A DNA stretch of 5,755 nucleotides. Origin: Parachlamydiaceae bacterium. Its GTDB lineage: Bacteria > Chlamydiota > Chlamydiia > Chlamydiales > Parachlamydiaceae. The notes below the pieces were generated by a model. That model did not search any database and had not been told where the DNA came from. It worked only from the letters and a program-made list of their open reading frames with translations. Positions 1-4,539 of the stretch are shown one piece after another. Made by a program: the position numbers and the translations under genes. The DNA is taken from the NCBI GenBank assembly GCA_013817115.1, contig JACDDG010000175.1, positions 1 to 5,755 on the forward strand, given 5' to 3'. Numbering within the stretch: the stretch's first letter is position 1; each line of letters opens with the position of its first letter.

Positions 1-112
1 GATTAAGCGTTCAAAAGCGACCCTATATTATAATATTGGGTCGTTTGTGAACGCTCAATCCGCGGGGCTTTCTCAAAGCCAAAAATCCAAAATTTGGACG
101 CACTTCGGTATA
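1..112. repeat. M1 palindromic element, copy A (left end outside the window)
   Basis: This is an incomplete copy of a long inverted-repeat element seen three times in the window. The inner left arm (1-23) pairs with 38-60 with about three mismatches around an AT-rich centre near position 30. The right arm then runs through GGGGCTTTCTCAAAGCC and CCAAAAATCCAAAATTTGG-like sequence to the terminus CGCACTTCGGTATA (99-112). If the element is symmetrical, its full length would be about 163 bases, so roughly 50 bases lie before position 1. It sits just downstream of the AGCS transporter gene, where a transcribed copy would fold into a hairpin and could act as a transcript end. No coding capacity is seen, so it resembles a non-autonomous MITE. 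Confidence 0.8.
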
Positions 113-142
113 GGTGTGAAGCATAATAAGCCGAGCTCATAG

Positions 143-1528
143 TTATTCGCATGCCGCTGAAGCGCTCGGACTGCATTCTAGCTCTGGTGGTGCTGGGACT
201 GGCTGTTGAATCTCTTCAGGCTTAATGTCAATATTGAAAGAAAGATGATGGCGTAACCTATAGATGCCTATGCAGTTAATTATAAGCAAAAGTCCGCCAG
301 CGATTCCCATCAGAGTTTGTGCTTTAGAAACTTCGTGGAAAGAAAAGAATATGAGGGCGGCTATGCAATAGATAAAGTATGCTTTTTTACCATAATGAGG
401 CCAGATGAAGTCTGCGCACTTAAGGCCCACACAAAAGTAGGCGTTAATTGTGGCGTAACCTAGCATGAAGAGGAAAAAAGGCATGAAATAGTGCATGTAA
501 GGGAAGTAGTTTCCTAATGCTGTTTGCACAAGCATGGATGCCGGCATAGGAGTGCTCCAGACATCCGTCACTAGGATCAACATGATACTCGTGGTACATA
601 CAATAAACGTATCTAAGAATATATCTATAATGGCTAAGGTGGCTTGTTTTTCAGGGATGGTCGTTGAGCTTTCGCTATGAATAATTGAGGCGTAGCCGAT
701 ACCAATATCGCCTGTGTAACATCCACGACGTATGCCGTGAGACATCGTGGCCATCATGGCACTCCCAAATATTCCGCCTTCGACTGCAGACCCACTAAAA
801 GCTGCAGAAAACACTTGTGAGACAACTGTCGGGATGGCTGACAAATTGTTTATTAATACCCAGGACCCCATTCCCACATAAAGTGTGACAAAAATAGGGA
901 TTGTAGCGCTTGAAATGCTGCCTACACGGCGCACTCCGCCACTACCGGCAAATAAAATTAAGCTGAGGAAGACTCCAATCACTAAATATTCGTTTACATC
1001 GAAATTGCTCGTGATGGCGGTAGTAACGATTCTAAATTGTGCAACTTCAACTCCGTAAATACAAAGGAGAATTGCAGCAAGTATTGCGAAAGTTTTTCCT
1101 TTGAACGCGTGTTGGAGGTAATACATCGGGCCGCCGTTGTAGGATCCTTCTTGGTTTTTAATACGAAATTTTAATCCAAGGAAAACTTCAGAATATTTGA
1201 TGATCATTCCCATTAAGGCAGTGACCCAAATCCAAAAGAGAGCTCCGGGTCCACCAAGTTGAATAGCTGTACAGATGGCAACAATATTTCCTACACCTAC
1301 GCAACCCCCGACAGAAGCGAAGAAAGTTTTGATGGGGTGAACGCCGGTTGTATTTGTACTTCGAACTGTAAGGAAGTTCCAGAAAATGCGTAAGGCTCCG
1401 GGAAAGCGCCGAATTTGTAGGAAATTAGATATTATGGAGAGGTACAATCCGAAAATAATGACGATTGGGCCTCCGATGTAACCCCAAAGATGGTCTTCAA
1501 AGAATTCCAAATAATAAAAAAGATCCAT
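143..1528 (-). CDS. AGCS-family sodium:alanine/glycine symporter
   Basis: The 461-residue product is an integral inner-membrane protein that by family should import a small neutral amino acid (alanine or glycine) with Na+. Residues 64-115 carry the AGCS signature (HPIKTFFASVGGCVGVGNI, then GGPGALFW and MIIKYSEV), and NGGPMYYL follows at 131-138. Many hydrophobic segments span the chain, including about 22-36, 145-160, 181-195, 209-227, 305-320, 347-366 and 384-396. The length is normal for the family (about 440-490). The start at 1528 is preceded by GGGA six bases upstream, and an ATG further upstream hits a stop at once. A strong promoter lies 36 bases before the start. The cytoplasmic tail (about 436-461) is Pro/Ser/Ala rich. 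The segment at 267-278 (RRGCYTGDIGIG) departs from the usual NEAG-type motif, so the exact substrate is uncertain. Chlamydial homologues are often labelled dagA. The assignment to family is firm. Confidence 0.93.
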   Translation of the reverse strand: MDLFYYLEFFEDHLWGYIGGPIVIIFGLYLSIISNFLQIRRFPGALRIFWNFLTVRSTNTTGVHPIKTFFASVGGCVGVGNIVAICTAIQLGGPGALFWIWVTALMGMIIKYSEVFLGLKFRIKNQEGSYNGGPMYYLQHAFKGKTFAILAAILLCIYGVEVAQFRIVTTAITSNFDVNEYLVIGVFLSLILFAGSGGVRRVGSISSATIPIFVTLYVGMGSWVLINNLSAIPTVVSQVFSAAFSGSAVEGGIFGSAMMATMSHGIRRGCYTGDIGIGYASIIHSESSTTIPEKQATLAIIDIFLDTFIVCTTSIMLILVTDVWSTPMPASMLVQTALGNYFPYMHYFMPFFLFMLGYATINAYFCVGLKCADFIWPHYGKKAYFIYCIAALIFFSFHEVSKAQTLMGIAGGLLLIINCIGIYRLRHHLSFNIDIKPEEIQQPVPAPPELECSPSASAACE

Positions 1529-1563
1529 CTTTTATCCCATGAGTTTAAAGTGTAGATATAGAT

Positions 1564-1592
1564 ATTATAACAAAAAAAAGGTATAAAGTCAA
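1564..1592 (-). promoter_or_regulatory. Sigma-70 promoter of the AGCS transporter gene
   Basis: On the minus strand, TTGACT (1587-1592) and a perfect TATAAT (1564-1569) are separated by 17 bases, the ideal sigma-70 arrangement. Transcription would begin near 1557, giving a leader of about 29 bases. The spacer includes an eight-base T run on the transcribed sense (1572-1579), which could vary in length and change promoter spacing. Confidence 0.85.
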
Positions 1593-1613
1593 GATGTTTG
1601 GTTGTTATTCTCG

Positions 1614-1680
1614 TTCCGAATTAAGAAAAGATTTTGAAATTTTGGTTTTTGGCAAAGAGATAGCTCCCGCGATTAAGCTT
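1614..1680. repeat. Half-copy (left arm) of the M1 palindromic element
   Basis: The segment reads CCGAA, then AAATTTTGGTTTTTGGC, AAAGAGATAGCTCCCGCG and GATTAAGC, in the same order as the left arms of the M1 copies at 3224 and 4346. It is closest to the 4346 copy (GTTTTTGGAAAAGAGAAAGC followed by GATTAAAC). The matching right arm is not recognisable after 1680, so this is a degenerate or truncated remnant. It overlaps the last twenty codons of the decayed gene that ends at 1621. The call rests on alignment by eye. Confidence 0.55.
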
Positions 1681-2545
1681 TATTTCATTCAATATTTGGA
1701 TAATACCTAAAAAATTTGGGTCTATTATCGCTTTTGGGTTAGTTATATACGAATGGAGCGCGTTCATGGGGAAAGCTTCAAGAGCCATCAAATTATTTAA
1801 AGAGTACACTTTCGTGTCTAAAGAATTGTTTACTTTAAATAGAAATTTTTTTACCTGCGAAGAGCTGAAAGGTAGAGGGAAAGAAGTGAACTCAATACCT
1901 GCTTTGAAGCACAAATATTTATCTATGACAGCTTCGGGGTTTTTTAATGTTTCAATGCCCAGTTCTATAGCTATGCCTAAGGGGGTGTTTTAATTAATTT
2001 TTATGTGAAAGCCGATTTGCAACTTTTCTAGTTCTTTTCCTTCTTCAAGGCATATTCCCTCAAATTTTTGCATAATACTTTTCAGAAGTTCAATTTGGTC
2101 TTTATCAGAATGACCTTAGTCAAAGGCTTCTATAATGTTCTTTAAGCCATTTAATAATGCGGTGTTAGTGGCATATATTTGTTGAATTTGCTCTTCATCC
2201 AGTTTTTTCGAGATTACTTCGCTTTTATCTTTTCCAGTAGCAAGGGGGAGTTGAGATATAGAATTTTTTGTATTTCTAACATTAACAAAAAATTCATTAG
2301 CTTTTAAAGTAAATATTCCATGGACTGCATGAATTAATTTAGATAAATTTTGAGTTGATTTTGATGATGTTTATATACTAATTAAAAAACCATTTTTACT
2401 CAGTTTTAAAGTTTTTTTTACCGTTGTTTTGAAATTCTCTAATTACTTGGCAGTTTTCATCGAGATTATTAAAGATTCTATCATCATAGTCGTAGTCTTC
2501 TAAAGGCTGACCAGGATTAAAACAAATTGAGCCTGAATCTTCCAT
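1621..2545 (-). pseudogene. Decayed gene for an unrecognised protein of about 307 residues
   Basis: From an ATG at 2545, preceded by GGAG at a five-base spacing, the minus strand reads MEDSGSICFNPGQPLEDYDY and onward for about 44 codons. It then hits an eight-A run (2412-2419 on the plus strand). Removing one A restores a single frame that continues to a TAA at 1621. That frame has only three internal stops, at 2371-2373, 2116-2118 and 1990-1992, all TAA and each one transition away from CAA (Gln). Between the stops the reading is protein-like (for example KLDEEQIQQIYATNTALLNG and NTPLGIAIELGIETL). The reconstructed product is about 307 residues, with an acidic N-terminus (EDYDYDD, 16-22), a charged helical middle and no clear membrane segment or signal peptide. 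I do not recognise the family; a host-interaction protein is possible but unsupported. The last twenty codons lie in an M1 remnant, so the original C-terminus may have been replaced. The 122 codons after the last stop are still open. Confidence 0.8.
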
Positions 2546-2579
2546 ATATACTCCATTTTAATAAATTATAATTACATTT

Positions 2580-2609
2580 CTTATAATGCATTACTTGTTT
2601 TAGCGTCAA
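2580..2609 (-). promoter_or_regulatory. Sigma-70 promoter of the decayed gene
   Basis: On the minus strand, TTGACG (2604-2609) is followed after 17-18 bases by TTATAA or TATAAG (2580-2586). The -10 box lies about 35 bases before the ATG at 2545 and its GGAG. Upstream of the -35 box lies a very AT-rich tract (about 2616-2680) that could act as an UP element. The promoter looks intact although the gene downstream is broken. Confidence 0.7.
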
Positions 2610-2791
2610 GGTGGTAGTTTAAAAATTTTATTTTTTAAATATAATTTATATAAATATAATTTTTATAAAATTACGCTAAGGAGACTTTGTATTTCATGTA
2701 GGTGTTATGCTAATTCGGTGCAGGCAATAGAGCTCTTCAAAAAGAAGAAGTTTGAATTTGTTTATTAGGCAATGAATTTTATAAGGAAATG
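2610..2791. other. Non-coding spacer with an AT-rich tract; no gene seen
   Basis: The stretch between the promoter of the decayed gene and the rpmB terminator shows no plausible gene on either strand. Positions 2616-2680 are almost pure A/T with short self-complementary runs. The remainder (2681-2791) has GGAG at 2691 but only a few open codons after it. No tRNA-like cloverleaf or match to the palindromic families was found. Confidence 0.6.
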
Positions 2792-2844
2792 AAAAAAAAT
2801 GCTTCTGAGCGTTAAAGGGAATAAAACCGTTGTCCGCTCAGAAG
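2792..2844 (-). terminator. Intrinsic terminator of rpmB
   Basis: A perfect ten-base-pair stem (2802-2811 with 2835-2844; CTTCTGAGCG and CGCTCAGAAG) closes a 23-base loop. In the minus-strand sense it is followed, two bases later, by eight consecutive T residues (2792-2799). It begins 23 bases after the rpmB stop codon. This is a textbook rho-independent terminator for the leftward transcript. The other orientation lacks a T run. Confidence 0.88.
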
Positions 2845-2867
2845 AATAATAGTAAAGACGGGAAGGA

Positions 2868-3143
2868 CTAAACGACTTGACCGGCAGTTCTTAAAGCTTT
2901 GACAATAACGGAAATGCCATTTTTGTCAATTGTGCGTAGAGCCGCAGTGCTAAGACGAAGAGATACAAAACGCTTTTCGTCACCGAACCATACACGTTTT
3001 CTAACTAGGTTAGGCTGGAAACGGCGCTTAGTTTTGCCTGTGACCTTAAGACCAATACCTTTTTTCTTTTTTGCAATACCCCTGATACAGTAGGTATAAC
3101 CGCGAGCAGGCTTTCTGCCTGTAACTTGACATACTTTCGACAT
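2868..3143 (-). CDS. rpmB: 50S ribosomal protein L28
   Basis: The 91-residue basic protein is ribosomal protein L28, a structural component of the large subunit that binds 23S rRNA. The N-terminus [16 protein letters not shown] (1-16) and the lysine-rich [20 protein letters not shown] region are diagnostic. They are followed by [13 protein letters not shown] and a C-terminal helix with [13 protein letters not shown]. The length and the long [17 protein letters not shown] insert match the chlamydial type as I remember it (about 89 residues), rather than the shorter proteobacterial form. The ATG at 3143 has GGAG seven bases upstream. The gene ends in TAG at 2868, followed by a strong intrinsic terminator, and no other ribosomal gene adjoins it, so it appears to be transcribed alone. 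Confidence 0.96.
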   Translation of the reverse strand: MSKVCQVTGRKPARGYTYCIRGIAKKKKGIGLKVTGKTKRRFQPNLVRKRVWFGDEKRFVSLRLSTAALRTIDKNGISVIVKALRTAGQVV

Positions 3144-3221
3144 GAGAATTCTCCAAATAGAGTCAATGAATTAAGTTTGAGATTAGCAGAAATTGTCATT
3201 AGTGCACAAGAGCAAAATGTA

Positions 3222-3250
3222 ATTATACCGAAGTGCGGCCAAATGTTGGA
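3222..3250 (-). promoter_or_regulatory. Candidate rpmB promoter overlapping an M1 terminus
   Basis: A perfect TATAAT lies on the minus strand at 3222-3227, formed partly by the outer end of the M1 element (TATACCG). It would give a leader of about 70 bases before the rpmB start. The -35 position falls inside the M1 arm (3244-3250), where the match is poor (CCAACA or TCCAAC). This is only a candidate; no better promoter was seen between 3144 and 3221. Confidence 0.35.
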
Positions 3251-3383
3251 TTTTTGGCTTTGAGAAAGCCCCGGGATTAAGCGATTAAAAACGACCCAAT
3301 ATTATAATATGGGCTCTTTTTGATCGCTTAATCGTGGGAGCTTTTTCGTTGCCAAAACCAACATTTGAACGCACTTCGGTATA
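3224..3383. repeat. M1 palindromic element, copy B (complete)
   Basis: This is a complete copy of about 160 bases. The outer 14 bases are perfectly inverted (TATACCGAAGTGCG at 3224-3237 and CGCACTTCGGTATA at 3370-3383). Inner arm blocks are also inverted: CCAAATGTTGG-type sequence, GATTAAGCGATTAAAAACGA against TTTTTGATCGCTTAATC, and a central CCCAATATTATAATATGGG. The order of blocks matches copy A at 1-112. It contains no reading frame and lies between rpmB and the next palindrome. Possible TA target duplications at the ends cannot be told apart from the terminal TATA. This is the best-preserved copy for defining the family. Confidence 0.88.
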
Positions 3384-3389
3384 GTACCT

Positions 3390-3524
3390 CATGTCGATTA
3401 ATTGTCGATAATTTTAAATTTAAAGCCCGGGGTTGAGAAATCGAAAAGCGGTGCACTATGGAGTCACTTTCGATTTCTTAACCCCGGGCTTTAAATTTAA
3501 AATTTGCACAATTTAATCGATATG
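3390..3524. repeat. Second palindrome family: long near-perfect hairpin
   Basis: Arms of 37 bases (3410-3446 and 3468-3504) are complementary with only one wobble position. They contain TTTAAAGCCCGGGGTTGAGA and its complement, and enclose a 21-base loop (3447-3467). Weaker outer pairing extends to about 3390-3404 and 3509-3524 (CATGTCGATTAATTG against CAATTTAATCGATATG), for a total near 135 bases. It shares no sequence with M1, which ends seven bases away. No coding frame is present. It could be a MITE-like element or a bidirectional terminator for the leftward gene at 3566; a stem this long exceeds what a terminator needs. Confidence 0.85.
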
Positions 3525-3549
3525 ATGTTCTCGATACACACTTTTTATG

Positions 3550-3563
3550 AGGCTATATAGCCT
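3550..3563. other. Short perfect palindrome after the stop of the charged-protein gene
   Basis: AGGCTATATAGCCT is a perfect 14-base palindrome two bases beyond the TAA at 3566 on the minus strand. No T run follows in either direction, so it is a weak terminator candidate at most. It could be a protein-binding site or simply a small hairpin at the end of the message. Confidence 0.35.
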
Positions 3564-3565
3564 AC

Positions 3566-4033
3566 TTATAGGGGAAGCCACCTGTCTTTAACGTTAAACC
3601 GCTTATTGAGGTGTTTGGTACGCTCTTTTTTGACTAGGGTTTCATCGGCAGCTTCCGGATGCGTCTTAGAAAAATCTTTTTTATATTCTACGATTTTTGG
3701 GCGCATTTCTTGCATTTTACTCCATTGTTGATTTGTTAAATTTTCTCTTGGTGTATCTAGGAGAGTTTGTATTTCTTCAGAAGTGATACCAAGGGCTGTA
3801 TAAAACGAAGGCTCTTTAAATTTTTTTGTAGCTTGATGAATTGCATGGATCAAGGAAGTCCGGTCGATCTCATTCTTGGCTGCAGCGATAGAGGCTTTTT
3901 CGACTAACTTGCGCATTTCAGGACGCTCAACCTTTTGAGCGATGTCAGCCAGCTTGCCCAGCTCTTTAGCTTCCATTTTTGCAAGCTGAGCTTCTAATAG
4001 ATCCTCAACTTTAGTAAAATTTGTCTTGGCCAT
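3566..4033 (-). CDS. Unrecognised highly charged helical protein
   Basis: The preferred start at 4033 gives 155 residues beginning MAKTNFTKVEDLLEAQLAKM. I do not recognise the family. The chain is rich in Lys, Glu, Ala and Leu and predicted by eye to be almost wholly helical. An amphipathic N-terminal stretch is followed by a middle with FYTALGITSEEIQTLLDTP and a basic C-terminal part ending KRFNVKDRWLPL. It has no signal peptide or membrane segment, so it is probably cytoplasmic or secreted without a cleaved signal. An in-frame ATG at 4102 would add 23 residues (MQNSPVNRTDFASSLTNCIN and three more). That start has AGGA about ten bases upstream, but it touches the edge of palindrome X and the added residues are unlike the rest, so the shorter form is favoured. 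The short form has only a weak GGTG upstream. No recognisable operon partner. Confidence 0.75.
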   Translation of the reverse strand: MAKTNFTKVEDLLEAQLAKMEAKELGKLADIAQKVERPEMRKLVEKASIAAAKNEIDRTSLIHAIHQATKKFKEPSFYTALGITSEEIQTLLDTPRENLTNQQWSKMQEMRPKIVEYKKDFSKTHPEAADETLVKKERTKHLNKRFNVKDRWLPL

Positions 4034-4100
4034 ATATGCACCATTAATACAGTTTGTTAAAGAGGATGCAAAATCAGTACGGTTTACAGGTGAATTTTGC

Positions 4101-4311
4101 ATTTCTATCTAATCCTAGGATAACATATATTATTTAAGTTTACTAGAGGGAGATTCATAAAGGGTTATCTAATTTTTGAAAAGTACGAACGAATATATGT
4201 GGTTGAAGAGATGGCGCTGTCACCTTATTTTACCTCTTCATTCGTCCACATCTTTCAATCACCCTCTAGCAAACTAAAAAAAAATATGATATGATTAAAT
4301 TAGATAGAAAT
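4101..4311. repeat. Third palindrome family (X), about 211 bases
   Basis: The ends are a perfect 13-base inverted repeat (ATTTCTATCTAAT at 4101-4113 and its complement at 4299-4311). A second inverted block follows (GTTTACTAGAGGGAGATT at 4138-4155, complement at 4257-4274, two mismatches). Near the apex, ATGTGG and GAAGAG (4197-4210) pair with CTCTTC and CCACAT (4234-4251). The whole folds as one long imperfect hairpin. It has no coding frame and no sequence shared with M1. It fills the upstream side of the divergent region between the charged-protein gene and sthA. A direct copy of one arm occurs again at 4506-4538. Confidence 0.75.
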
Positions 4312-4345
4312 TGCCGAATAAAGAAGGGGGAGCGGATTGTCCTTT

Positions 4346-4496
4346 ATACCGAAGAGCTAGTTTTTGGAAAAGAGAAAGCTCCTGTGATTAAACGATTTAA
4401 AAAACGGTCCCATATTATAATATTGGGAAGTTTTTGATCGATCAATCTCGGGGCTTCTCAAAGCCAAAAATCCAAAATGGGATCGCTCTTCGGTAT
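4346..4496. repeat. M1 palindromic element, copy C (complete, diverged)
   Basis: This is a copy of about 151 bases. The outer 12 bases are perfectly inverted (ATACCGAAGAGC at 4346-4357 and GCTCTTCGGTAT at 4485-4496), with a CCCATATTATAATATTGGG core near its centre. The right arm keeps GGGGCTTCTCAAAGCC and AAAAATCCAAAAT as in copy A. The left arm has lost about ten bases and diverged (TAGTTTTTGGAAAAGAGAAAGC). It lies 43 bases before the sthA start codon, so it separates sthA from any upstream promoter beyond it. It contains no gene. Confidence 0.85.
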
Positions 4497-4505
4497 GACA
4501 TAACG

Positions 4506-4539
4506 ATAACATATTTATTAGTTTGCTAGAGGGAGATTT
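4506..4539 (+). promoter_or_regulatory. sthA leader and ribosome binding site, a direct repeat of an X arm
   Basis: ATAACATATTTATTAGTTTGCTAGAGGGAGATTT precedes the sthA ATG and holds the purine-rich ribosome binding site AGAGGGAG (4528-4535), with GAGG seven bases from the start. The same sequence, slightly changed, occurs in direct orientation at 4119-4155 in the left arm of palindrome X. It occurs inverted at 4257-4274. The translation signal of sthA is thus part of a three-copy repeat. No convincing sigma-70 promoter was found close by; a weak pairing of TTCGGT (4489) with TATTTA (4512) is possible. Confidence 0.65.

Noticed and set aside
1621..1914. A separate minus-strand gene of 97 codons starting at a TTG
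   Set aside because: The same frame continues upstream past 1914 and, apart from three TAA codons and one frameshift, back to a proper ATG at 2545. It is better read as the 3' part of the decayed gene.
1766..1993. Plus-strand frame of 75 codons
   Set aside because: It lies wholly antisense to the reconstructed decayed gene, has no ribosome binding site, and its product has no recognisable feature.
1990..2373. TAA read as glutamine (recoding) in the decayed gene
   Set aside because: The AGCS gene and the charged-protein gene both end in TAA at expected lengths, and a frameshift is also needed, so decay is simpler.
2899..3199. Plus-strand frame 2899-3093 and minus-strand frame 3005-3199
   Set aside because: Both overlap rpmB in other frames and are shadows of a confidently identified ribosomal protein gene.
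3224..4496. CRISPR array from the repeated palindromes
   Set aside because: The repeats are about 150 bases long, irregularly spaced, separated by genes, and belong to three different families, with no short regular spacers or cas genes.
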